Source: Streptomyces antimycoticus
Lineage (GTDB): Bacteria > Actinomycetota > Actinomycetes > Streptomycetales > Streptomycetaceae
DNA: 64,000 bases
NCBI RefSeq assembly: GCF_005405925.1
Contig: NZ_BJHV01000001.1
Coordinates: 434,001 to 498,000, forward strand
Direction: 5' to 3'
A program made the position numbers and the translations under genes. Below the pieces are notes generated by a model. It saw only the letters and a program-made list of their open reading frames with translations, was not told the DNA's origin and ran no database searches. Each line of letters starts with the position of its first letter. The stretch's first letter is position 1. Positions 29,221 to 36,809 of the stretch are shown piece by piece.

Positions 29221-29519
29221 GTGCGGTCGATCGCCTCCTCGGTACGGGAGTTACGCCCCGAGTCGGCCCGGAGCAGTCACGCCTTCGTGGGCGTGTTCTT
29301 CATGGTCGCCGCGCTCGTGCAAGCGGTCAGGGCGGTGGCCCAGCACCAACCGGCCGTGGTCATCGGCATTCTCTTGGCGGCCAGTGTGCTCAGCGGTGCG
29401 ATGGCAGAGCTGAGCCGTCGCGGCCGTACGCGGCTCGGCTTTCCCTGCTGGTCGTCGGCATGATCGCCCTCGCTTTCGCAGGGCTCCTCCGAGCCGGGCT
29501 GACCACTTGTCCGGCGTGA
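29221..29519 (+). CDS. Small three-helix membrane protein, one frameshift in this sequence
   Basis: When one base is added at 29440-29445 (TTTCCC), a 99-residue protein appears with three hydrophobic helices: AFVGVFFMVAALVQAVRAV, VVIGILLAASVLSGAMAEL, and SLLVVGMIALAFAGLLRAG. As given, the frame stops at 29463. The GTG at 29221 is a reasonable start. It follows the methyltransferase gene in the same direction. No function can be assigned. Confidence 0.5.
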
Positions 29520-29750
29520 TACCTATCCGTCCGCCCACGCCCTGATGGCGGCAGCCTCCTGTCCCGCAACAGGAGGCTGCCGGGTTGCTGTGGTGCGTGG
29601 CGATGGGGTCGAAGGTCTGCCCCGCCGGGCAGTTATGGGCGAGTGGAGGCCAGCTTCTGACGCGCGTCGCCAAAACCGCTCAGCGCGAAGCGCTGGCCCC
29701 CGAGGCCGACTGCTGAGGCACCCCGAGACGCCTCGCCGCGTCGTCCAGTA

Positions 29751-30287
29751 CTACGAGCTCGTGGATGGGTTCGTGGCTTGACTCGTGGACGGGTTCGTGG
29801 AGTCGCCCAGGGACTCCAGGGCGGGCAGCGCGGCGTACAGCGCGCGCCGCTCCTCGGGGCTCAGCGTCTCGATCCGCGCGGCGAGCCGGGCGGCGGCCTC
29901 GTGGCGCACGGTGTGGAGGAGTTGACGACCGGGGTCGGTGAGCGCGATCAGGCTGGCGCGGCGGTCCTCGGGGTCGGGAGTGCGCTCGATCCAGCCGGAG
30001 GCGTCGAGCAGATCGACCATGCGGGACGTCGTCGGCAGGGCGATGCCCAGCCGGGTCGCGAGGGCGCTGATGCGCATCGGGCCGTGGGTGTCGAGCGCTC
30101 CCAGGGCCGCCTGGCGGCTGGGGGTGAGATCGCCGTGTTCGCCCCGGGTGCCCCGCAGACCGGGGAGCAGATGCTGGAGGGCGGTACGGAGCCGTTCGGC
30201 CAGCTCCCTGGCTTCCGGAACGGCGGGACTCGGGGTGTTGGCGCCTGAGGTGGCAGGGCCTGGGGCGGTGGGGTCGAGCGCGGTCAT
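29751..30287 (-). CDS. MarR-family regulator
   Basis: The 178-residue protein has a MarR winged helix: LTPSRQAALGALDTHG, recognition region ISALATRLGIALPTTSRMVDLL, and wing IERTPDPEDRRASLIALT. Its last 20 residues (STNPSTSQATNPSTSS) come from a short in-frame duplication at the 3' end of the gene. It overlaps the stop of the efflux pump gene (ATGA), so pump and regulator share a transcript. A palindrome upstream of the pump (32277-32298) is the likely operator, giving a substrate-inducible autoregulated pump. Confidence 0.85.
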   Translation of the reverse strand: MTALDPTAPGPATSGANTPSPAVPEARELAERLRTALQHLLPGLRGTRGEHGDLTPSRQAALGALDTHGPMRISALATRLGIALPTTSRMVDLLDASGWIERTPDPEDRRASLIALTDPGRQLLHTVRHEAAARLAARIETLSPEERRALYAALPALESLGDSTNPSTSQATNPSTSS

Positions 30288-32254
30288 CTCGGCTCCTCGG
30301 GTGGTGGTCCCGTTCCTCCGCCGGATGACGACGGAGGTGACAACGGAGGTGGTGACGGAGGCGGGGGTGGTGGCCCGGACTTCGGCGGGGGCGGCTGCCG
30401 GTGCGCGGGCGCCGGGTGGCGGGCAGTATCCGGGACTTCCTCCTCGACGTCCTTGCTACCCGCGGTGTCAGCGGCGCCCGCAGTGCCGCCATGGGCGGCG
30501 GCCACCCCCGCCGGGGCAACCGACTTCGGCCCGCCCTTGTGCACATACCGCCCGCCGCGCAGCAGCGATGCCACGGCGGCCACCAGACAGGCCGCGATGG
30601 CGAAGTCGAACGCGGCGGACAGGCCCTGCGAGAACGGCGGGGAGATCAGTGCCGGGAAGAAGCCGCGCCCGGTGAGATAGGCCGCGTGGTGGGCGGGCAG
30701 ATGGTCGAGCACCTGCGGTCCGAGCAGAGTCCTCACCGGGTTGTAGCCGAGCAGCGAGGCGAAGAGCACCCCGACCGGCGGCAGGGCGGCGACCCGGGCC
30801 GCGTCGGAGGCCGGGACCCCTTCCGCGGTCAGGCCGTGGGTGAGGGCGCCGGGGAGCGAACTGGCGAGCCCGGCGATCATCAAGGAGAAGAAGATGCCGA
30901 TGGACAGGACGGTGGCCGAGTTCTGGAAGGTGGTGCTGATTCCGGCGCCCACCCCGCGCTGGTCGGGCGGCAGGCTGTTCATGATGGCCGCTCGGTTCGG
31001 CGAGCTGAACAGGCCCATGGCGATCCCGTTGACCAGCAGGATCGCGGCGAACACCGGATAGCCGAAGTCCACCGGCAGCTCCTCCAGCGCCACGAAGGTG
31101 GCGGCGGCCACCAGCATCCCGCCGGTGGTGAAGGTACGGGCACCGAATCGATCGGAGGCCCAGCCGGAGAACGGTCCCGCGATCAGGAACCCGATGGTCA
31201 GCGGCAGCATATAGATGCCTGCCCACAGCGGGGTCTCCTCGAAGCCGTAACCGTGGCGGGGCAGCCAGATGCCCTGCAACCAGATGATCAGGATGAACAT
31301 CAGGCCACCGCGTCCCAGTGCCGCCAGCAGACTGGCCACGTTCCCGGCGGTGAACGCGCGGATACGGAACAGACCCAGGTGGAACATGGGCTGCGCAACC
31401 CGGTTCTCGATCACGCAGAACAGGCCCAGCACCGCCACTCCCCCGGTGATCGCGGCGATCACCCAGGGGTTGCCCCAGCCCATGGTGTGACCGGCGTAGG
31501 GCTGGATGCCGTAGGTGATGCCGGACAGCACCGCGATCAGGCCGATGGCGAAGGTGATATTGCCCCACCAGTCCAGCCGGGCCGGGGTGCGCACACCGGT
31601 GTCCCGCAGCTTCAGATACGCCCAGACCGTGCCGAACAGCCCGATGGGGACCGAGACCAGGAACACCAGGTGCCAGTCGAGCGGGCCGAGCAGCCCGCCC
31701 AGGATCAGTCCGATGAAGGACCCGGCGATCCCCGCCACCTGGTTCAGCCCCAGGGCGAGACCGCGCTGATCGGCGGGGAAGGCGTCGGTGAGGATGGCGT
31801 TGGAGTTGGCCATCAGCATGGCGCCGCCCACGCCCTGCAGCACCCGCATCCCGATCAGCCACAGCGCGCCGGACGTGCCGTGCAGCCAGGTCACGGAGAG
31901 CAGCACGGAGAACAGGGTGAAGACCGCGAACCCCAGGTTGTACATCCGCACCCGGCCGTACATGTCCCCCAGCCGCCCGAAGCTCACCACGAGCACGGCG
32001 GTGACCACCATGTAGCTCATGATCAGCCATAGCAGCAGGCTGGTGTTCCCGGGGCGCAGCGGATCCACGCCGATGCCACGGAAGATGTCCGGGAGCGCGA
32101 TCAGCATGATCGAGATGTTGATCGTCGCGATGAGGACGCCGAGCGTGGTGTTGGACAGGGCGATCCACTTGTACCGCGGCCCCGGGCCACCATCGCCGTA
32201 GCACGAAAGGGCCCCCTCAGCTCCGGCCCTGTGCCGCTCGGTCGTCCAACCCAC
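30284..32254 (-). CDS. MFS drug efflux pump (DHA2) with a proline-rich tail
   Basis: The 656-residue membrane protein is an EmrB/QacA-type exporter with about 14 helices. Helix 1 is LIATINISIMLIALPDIF, loop 2-3 has FGRLGDMYGRVRMYN, and helix 5 is NQVAGIAGSFIGLILGG. The final 70 residues leave the membrane and turn into an unusual Pro/Ser/Gly-rich tail with poly-Pro stretches (KSGPPPPPPSPPPLSPP). This tail is probably a disordered cytoplasmic extension. The gene is coupled to the downstream marR by a four-base overlap, and its upstream interval contains the likely MarR operator. Confidence 0.85.
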   Translation of the reverse strand: MGWTTERHRAGAEGALSCYGDGGPGPRYKWIALSNTTLGVLIATINISIMLIALPDIFRGIGVDPLRPGNTSLLLWLIMSYMVVTAVLVVSFGRLGDMYGRVRMYNLGFAVFTLFSVLLSVTWLHGTSGALWLIGMRVLQGVGGAMLMANSNAILTDAFPADQRGLALGLNQVAGIAGSFIGLILGGLLGPLDWHLVFLVSVPIGLFGTVWAYLKLRDTGVRTPARLDWWGNITFAIGLIAVLSGITYGIQPYAGHTMGWGNPWVIAAITGGVAVLGLFCVIENRVAQPMFHLGLFRIRAFTAGNVASLLAALGRGGLMFILIIWLQGIWLPRHGYGFEETPLWAGIYMLPLTIGFLIAGPFSGWASDRFGARTFTTGGMLVAAATFVALEELPVDFGYPVFAAILLVNGIAMGLFSSPNRAAIMNSLPPDQRGVGAGISTTFQNSATVLSIGIFFSLMIAGLASSLPGALTHGLTAEGVPASDAARVAALPPVGVLFASLLGYNPVRTLLGPQVLDHLPAHHAAYLTGRGFFPALISPPFSQGLSAAFDFAIAACLVAAVASLLRGGRYVHKGGPKSVAPAGVAAAHGGTAGAADTAGSKDVEEEVPDTARHPAPAHRQPPPPKSGPPPPPPSPPPLSPPSSSGGGTGPPPEEPR

Positions 32255-32262
32255 CGAGCATC

Positions 32263-32298
32263 ACTCCCGTCGGGAGTTGGTTGCTTGACATCAACCAA
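32263..32298. promoter_or_regulatory. Probable MarR operator and adjacent hairpin upstream of the efflux pump
   Basis: TTGGTTG (32277-32283) and CAACCAA (32292-32298) form a perfect inverted repeat with an 8-base spacer. Directly beside it ACTCCCG-T-CGGGAGT (32263-32277) is a second perfect palindrome. Both lie in the 45 bases between the efflux pump start and the stop of the upstream hydrolase gene. The first matches the size and symmetry of MarR-family operators and would serve the pump-marR transcript. Confidence 0.55.
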
Positions 32299-32299
32299 G

Positions 32300-33103
32300 C
32301 TAATCCCGATATGCCCTTTCGCCAAGTGGGGTCGGGCTGAGCACGTAGCGACCGGCCCAGGCGGCGAGCACGGTGGCTACGTACTGCGTGTCGGCCGGGT
32401 TGGTGAGCAGGTGGTTGGCTCCGTCGAGGGCGACGAAGGACTTGGGGTGGCGGGCGGTGTCGAAGATGCGCCGCGCGTTGTCCACGCCCACCAGCTCATC
32501 CGACGGCGAGTGGAACACCAGCAGCGCGGCGTCGAGGTGCGCGATGCGTTCGGCCTGCGGCTGGGCGCCGACGTCGTCGAGGAACTGCCGCTGGATGCGA
32601 AACATGCGGCCCGCCAGGGTGACCTCGGCCTGGCCCTGCCGCTCTATCTCCGCCCGGTCGCTCCCGAGCAAGTGCAGCACATGGTCGGGGCTGAAGGGGG
32701 CGGCGATCGTGGCCACCGCTCGTATCCGAGGGATGCGGTGTCGTGCGGCGAGGACCGCCGCACCGCCGAGCGAATGCCCGATGAGGAGGGTGGGGGCCTC
32801 GAAGTGGGCTCGCAGGTACTCGTCGGCGAACACCAGATCGTCGACGTTGGAGCTGAAGTGGGTGTTCCCGAAATCTCCTCCGGAGCCGCCGAGGCCGGTG
32901 AAGTCAAAGCGCATCACCGCGATGCCGAACTCCGTCAGCGCCCGTGAGATCCGGGTGGCCGCGACCTGGTCCTTGCCGCAGGTGAAGCAGTGGGCGAAGA
33001 GGGCGTACGCCCGCGGCTCGTCCTCTGGCAGCTCCAGGCGCGCGGCGAGCACCGCGCCTTGCGACCCACTGAACTCGACCTTCTCGCTCCGCATCGTGCG
33101 CAT
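32300..33103 (-). CDS. Alpha/beta hydrolase
   Basis: The 267-residue serine hydrolase resembles the alpha/beta-hydrolase half of hydrolase-OsmC fusions. It has ALFAHCFTCGKDQ near the oxyanion region, FDFTGLGGSGGDF, nucleophile elbow LIGHSLGGAAVLAA, acid in LVFHSPSDELVGVDNA, and His in ALDGANHLLTN. No OsmC domain follows. ATG 33103 is preceded by GAGGG. The gene lies 7 bases downstream of the CGNR gene and so probably shares its transcript. Confidence 0.8.
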   Translation of the reverse strand: MRTMRSEKVEFSGSQGAVLAARLELPEDEPRAYALFAHCFTCGKDQVAATRISRALTEFGIAVMRFDFTGLGGSGGDFGNTHFSSNVDDLVFADEYLRAHFEAPTLLIGHSLGGAAVLAARHRIPRIRAVATIAAPFSPDHVLHLLGSDRAEIERQGQAEVTLAGRMFRIQRQFLDDVGAQPQAERIAHLDAALLVFHSPSDELVGVDNARRIFDTARHPKSFVALDGANHLLTNPADTQYVATVLAAWAGRYVLSPTPLGERAYRD

Positions 33104-33110
33104 CCATCCC

Positions 33111-33739
33111 TCAGCTCTGTGGACCTGTGTGGTGACGCCGGTAGTGGCGGGCGACCCGCACGCGGTTGCCGCACGCCGGGGAGCACCATTCCCGGCGTGC
33201 ATGGTGCTTGACGAAGAAGAGCAGGCAGTTGGGGCCAGGCAGGGGCGCAGACGCTCGCGATCGGGGCCGGCGAAGAGCTCGACAGCCTGGTGCGCGATGA
33301 GCTGTACGGCAAGGTCCGCGGCCGTCCCGGGGCCCCGGTAGGCACGTGACGGTGGCCCGTCGGCGGGCCAGACGAGCTCGGGCCAGGCATGTGCGAAGGC
33401 GTTCAGCGTGGTGATCGCTTCCAGTCGCGCCAGTTCCGGCGCCGTGGCCGTAGGGCGTGGGTCCTCGGTCATCTCGGCGGCCAGTTGTCGCAGCGTGTCA
33501 CGCAACGCCCGGAGCGTCCCGGCGACCGGGCGCACCACGTCCTCGTCCAGTTGGTCGGCCTCTATCGCGGTCTCGGCTCCGAGCCGGCCGGCCACCGCGC
33601 GCAGCCAGGCCGCGGCGCCGACCTCGCTGTCGAGGGCGTCGTGGGTGTGGCCGCGGTCGGCGGTGACAGTGTTCATCAGCTCAACCGGCAGCGGTTCACC
33701 CAGCAGCGGCGCGCTCGTGCGCACCCCCTCGGTCATCAT
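33111..33739 (-). CDS. CGNR zinc-finger protein (ABATE domain), one frameshift in this sequence
   Basis: The protein (209 residues after correction) has an N-terminal ABATE domain (EPLPVELMNTVTADRG; AWLRAVAGRLG). It also has a C-terminal CGNR zinc finger whose second half reads, in another frame, REWCSPACGNRVRVARHYRR. The first Cys pair lies in LRPCLAPNCLLFF. The break is at 33231-33234 (GGGG on the plus strand); one added C on the coding strand restores all four cysteines. Such proteins are putative stress-linked transcription regulators. The start is ATG 33739 after GGAGGG. Confidence 0.75.
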
Positions 33740-33874
33740 GCCCTCCACCGTACCACCGAGCTAATGGATGACAGTCGATCCAAGCATTTGACAGTCGAAG
33801 GGAGAGCGCTCCACACTCCTAACGCTGAAGGGCTGGATGAGCCTGCCCGGCGCGCTCGCCGGCGGAGTGCTGCC

Positions 33875-33985
33875 GCCCCCGTCCGCGAACGCCTCGCCCT
33901 GGCCACCGCCGAGTACAACCGCTGCACCTACGGCTTGTCCGCCCACACCTTCCTCGGCAAGAACGTCGCCAAGCTGGACCGTGGA
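33875..33985 (+). pseudogene. Fragment of a carboxymuconolactone decarboxylase-family gene
   Basis: The short stretch RERLALATAEYNRCTYGLSAH followed by TFLGKNVAKLDRG matches the core of AhpD-like CMD proteins, where a CxxC-His motif is expected. Here the second Cys is Gly. Neither the N-terminal helices nor the C-terminal half is present. It is a decayed scrap between the CGNR and glyoxalase genes. Confidence 0.5.
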
Positions 33986-34116
33986 AAAGCGTGCGGGCCG
34001 CCGCCGGCAGGACAGGGAGGGACGGCCCGCTCTTCCGCTGACGGCCACGGCTCACTGGCCCAAGGACCGGCACAGCCTCCGCTCCTCCGGCCCCCGCTCA
34101 CGGCACAGTGGTGGGC

Positions 34117-34541
34117 ATGAACGCAGACGACAGAAGCACCTTGGCCCGCGGACGTGTGGCGACCAGGCTTCCGGCCCGGGACCTCGATCGGGCGCGGCGT
34201 TTCTATTCCGAGCAGCTCGGTATGGAGCCGGTCGACGAACGGCCCGGTGGGTTGCTGTATCGCTGCGGAGGCGCGGAGTTCGTGCTCTTTCGGTCCACGG
34301 GATCCTCCCCGGCACGTTCACCCAGATGGCGTGGGAAGTCGACGACATCGAGACAGCGGTGAGGGAACTCAGACGACGCGGCGTGGTGTTCGAGGAGGTC
34401 GATGTGGCGGGGTTTCGGACGACGGAGGGGATCGCCGAGATCGAGGGGAATTACCCCAGCAAGGGTGCACGGGGTGAGCGCGGGGCCTGGTTCCGTGACA
34501 GCGAGGGGAATTTGCTGGGCGTCGGCCAGTTGGTCATGTGA
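34117..34541 (+). CDS. Glyoxalase/bleomycin-resistance family protein, one frameshift in this sequence
   Basis: The 141-residue vicinal-oxygen-chelate protein has VATRLPARDLDRARRFYSEQ, GLLYRCGGAEFVLFRSTG, then in the second frame PGTFTQMAWEVDDIETAV and GAWFRDSEGNLLGVGQ. The frame breaks at 34307-34310 (CCCC); one C restores it. Members act as metal-dependent lyases or dioxygenases, or as binding proteins. ATG 34117 is used; an in-frame GTG lies 9 bases upstream. It is isolated and convergent with the HxlR gene. Confidence 0.75.
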
Positions 34542-34771
34542 CGGGGACCATCGTCAGCCCGCCTGGGCCGCCTCCACCGGGCCGACTGCCAGGCCGACGC
34601 GCGGCCCGCCGCCCGGGTGCGCGGTCACCCGCACACCGTCCCGCCGCTCCCCGCCGTCCGTCCGCCGTACCCACTTTTTTGTGGGTACTTGGCGGCGACG
34701 GACGACCGAGCGAATCTTGTTGCGGGCGGTCGGAGGGCCGCCGGATCGGATGAGTCGGAGGTGGCGTTGCG

Positions 34772-35121
34772 TCAGGGGCCCGACTGGGCCTCGGCCAGCT
34801 TCTCCAGGCGGCGGTGGCCCCAATCGGACAGGGGGCCAGCGCCTCGGAGAGGTCGCGGCCGAACGCGGTCAGGGAGTACACGGTCTTCAGGGGCAGCACA
34901 TCGTGTACGTCCCGGTGCACCAGCCCGTCCGTCTCCATCTCACGGAGCGCCTGAGTCAGGACCTTCTCGCTGAGGCCCGGCAGCCGTCGGCGCAGCTCGC
35001 CGGGGCGATACGGTCCGGACTCCAGCGCCCAGAGCAGGGCGGTCTTCCACTTGCCGTCGATCACGACGATCGCGGCGGTCACTCCGCAGACATTCGTGTC
35101 CTGAGCACGACTGCGTGTCAT
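34772..35121 (-). CDS. HxlR-family regulator, one frameshift in this sequence
   Basis: The 116-residue winged-helix protein has VIDGKWKTALLWALESGPYR, the recognition helix LPGLSEKVLTQALREMETDGLV and wing YSLTAFGRDLSEAL. At 34831-34835 (GGGGG on the plus strand) one missing base diverts the frame. Corrected, it ends SDWGHRRLEKLAEAQSGP and stops at 34772, the normal HxlR length. It diverges from the imine-reductase-like gene 61 bases away and probably regulates it. Confidence 0.8.
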
Positions 35122-35182
35122 CTTCGCTCTATTTCCTTTGAGTTATCAGTTACGCGTATATCCGTATGGGAGTTGAAGTTTC

Positions 35183-36076
35183 ATGTCTACGCACTCCGAA
35201 CATTCTGCCGTCACCGTGCTCGGTCTGGGTCCGATGGGCCGCGCCCTGGCCGGTGCGTTCCTGGACGCCGGGCTGCGGACCACGGTCTGGAACCGGACGC
35301 CGGGCAGGGATGGGGAGCTGATCGAGCGGGGGGCGGTCAGTGCGCGATCGGTGGAAGAGGCCGTCGCCGCAAGCGAGTTGACCGTGGTCTGCGTGGTGAA
35401 CTACGACGCGTCGGACGCGATCCTGCGGCGCGACGGGGTCACCGACGCGCTCAAGGGACGCACCGTGGTGAACCTGTCCGCGGACACTCCTGACCGGGCC
35501 CGGGACACCTCGGACTGGGCGGCCGGGCATGGCATCCGGTACCTCGACGGTGCGATCATGACGCCGATCAACACCATCGGAGCGCCTTCCGCGGTGTTCA
35601 TCTACAGCGGCCCGGCAAAGCTCTACGAGGAGCACCGGCCCGTGCTGGACACGCTGGGCGGTACCCACACCCATCTCAGTGAGGAGATCGGCCGGGCGGC
35701 GGCCTACGACATCGCGCTGCTCGACATCTTCTGGACGGCGATGGCGGGCTATGCGCACGCCCTGGCGGTGGCGCGGGCGGAGGGAATCGGCGCTCGGGAG
35801 TTGGCGCCCTTCGCCCAGGGCATCGGTGCGATCCTCCCGCCGCTCTTCCAGGAGACCGCGGAGGAAGTGGACCGCGGCACCTTCTCCGGTGAAGGCAACC
35901 CGATCACCTCGGGGGCGTCGACCATGTCCCATATCGTCCACACCTCCGAGAGCCATGGCATCGACGCGGGCGTGATGCGCGCGGCCGAAGGCATGGCCCG
36001 CCGCGCCATCGGGCTGGGCCATGGCACGGACGGGTTCATCCGCGTCGCCGAAATGCTGGGCCGCAGCGGTAAGTGA
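35183..36076 (+). CDS. NAD(P)-dependent oxidoreductase, imine-reductase/beta-hydroxyacid-dehydrogenase type
   Basis: The 297-residue protein has an N-terminal Rossmann domain (VTVLGLGPMGRALAGAFLDAG, VWNRTPGR for NADP preference) and a helical C-terminal dimerisation domain typical of imine reductases (LDIFWTAMAGYAHALAVARAEG). The catalytic-loop region is LDGAIMTPINTIGAP rather than the DAPVSGG of hydroxyisobutyrate dehydrogenases, favouring the imine-reductase group. It may reduce cyclic imines or a carbonyl. It diverges from an HxlR regulator. Confidence 0.8.
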   Translation: MSTHSEHSAVTVLGLGPMGRALAGAFLDAGLRTTVWNRTPGRDGELIERGAVSARSVEEAVAASELTVVCVVNYDASDAILRRDGVTDALKGRTVVNLSADTPDRARDTSDWAAGHGIRYLDGAIMTPINTIGAPSAVFIYSGPAKLYEEHRPVLDTLGGTHTHLSEEIGRAAAYDIALLDIFWTAMAGYAHALAVARAEGIGARELAPFAQGIGAILPPLFQETAEEVDRGTFSGEGNPITSGASTMSHIVHTSESHGIDAGVMRAAEGMARRAIGLGHGTDGFIRVAEMLGRSGK

Positions 36077-36153
36077 AGGGGGCTGGTTCAGCCACCGCGG
36101 GTGCGAGATCCTCGTCAATTCGAGAGGGACTTCAGCAAACGGAGGCTACGAAC

Positions 36154-36282
36154 ATGGCGGTCTCCAGCGCCGCGGAGCTGTCCTCACCAGCAGCGGGCAG
36201 CTACGGAACCGATCCGGCCCGGGCACCCGGGCGCGTCATCCCGCTCCTTACAGGTCGACCTCGATGTAGTCGATGTCGGTGA
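36154..36282 (+). pseudogene. Truncated gene start, possibly YceI-like
   Basis: ATG 36154 has a good GGAGG site 8 bases upstream and opens SSPAAGSYGTDPARAPGR. This loosely resembles the first residues of YceI-family proteins (G-Y-x-x-D-P-A-R). After about 33 codons the frame enters the antisense of the tpg 3' end and stops. I infer the leftover 5' end of a gene cut off where the tap-tpg segment begins. The family guess is weak. Confidence 0.3.
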
Positions 36283-36802
36283 ACTCCACCAGCAGACCCT
36301 GGGCGCGGCGGCCGCGGTCCTTGAAGTAGATCTCCTGCAGGCCCTCGGCCGCGATGTCGAGCAGTTGCTGTTCGGGGGCGCCCTGTTCCCGGGCGTCGAA
36401 GAGGCGGGCGGCGTACTGCGGCGGCAGCGCCTGGGTGATGTGGCGCAGCCGGGCGTCGTCGGTGGTGCCGGGGGCGGCGGTGTAGCCGAAGCGAGCGCGG
36501 GTGTCGAGGACGATGCCGCCGGTGGTGGCGGCCTGCTTCTTGGCCCTGGCACGGATCTGCGGCTGCCACCGCTTTCTCACCTCGCGGTCCATCCGGGTGG
36601 CGAGGGGCTTGCGGGGCCGCTTGAGCTGGTCCTTGACGTAGCGCTCGACGGTGCGCTGGGAGATGCCGAGCAGGTCGGCCACCGGCCGGGTGCCCTTGAG
36701 CTGCCTGACCAGATAGCGCATCTGCGCACCGGCCGACTTGGGGACGGGGCGGGTGAAGGTGCCTTCCACCGCCTTGTCCAGGCTCTCCGCGAGCTTGCCC
36801 AT
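36248..36802 (-). CDS. tpg: Terminal protein Tpg of linear replicons
   Basis: The 184-residue protein is the telomere terminal protein, which becomes covalently attached to the 5' ends of linear Streptomyces DNA and primes end patching. It shows the family's N-terminal part ESLDKAVEGTFTRPVPKSAG, the helix-turn-helix GTRPVADLLGISQRTVERYV, a basic region KRPRKPLATRMDREVRKRW and the conserved C-terminus LQEIYFKDRGRRAQG with FTDIDYIEVDL. Length matches known Tpg proteins. It starts 7 bases after the tap stop, in the standard tap-tpg operon. Its presence shows that the replicon is, or descends from, a linear one. Confidence 0.9.
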   Translation of the reverse strand: MGKLAESLDKAVEGTFTRPVPKSAGAQMRYLVRQLKGTRPVADLLGISQRTVERYVKDQLKRPRKPLATRMDREVRKRWQPQIRARAKKQAATTGGIVLDTRARFGYTAAPGTTDDARLRHITQALPPQYAARLFDAREQGAPEQQLLDIAAEGLQEIYFKDRGRRAQGLLVEFTDIDYIEVDL

Positions 36803-36809
36803 CGTCTCT

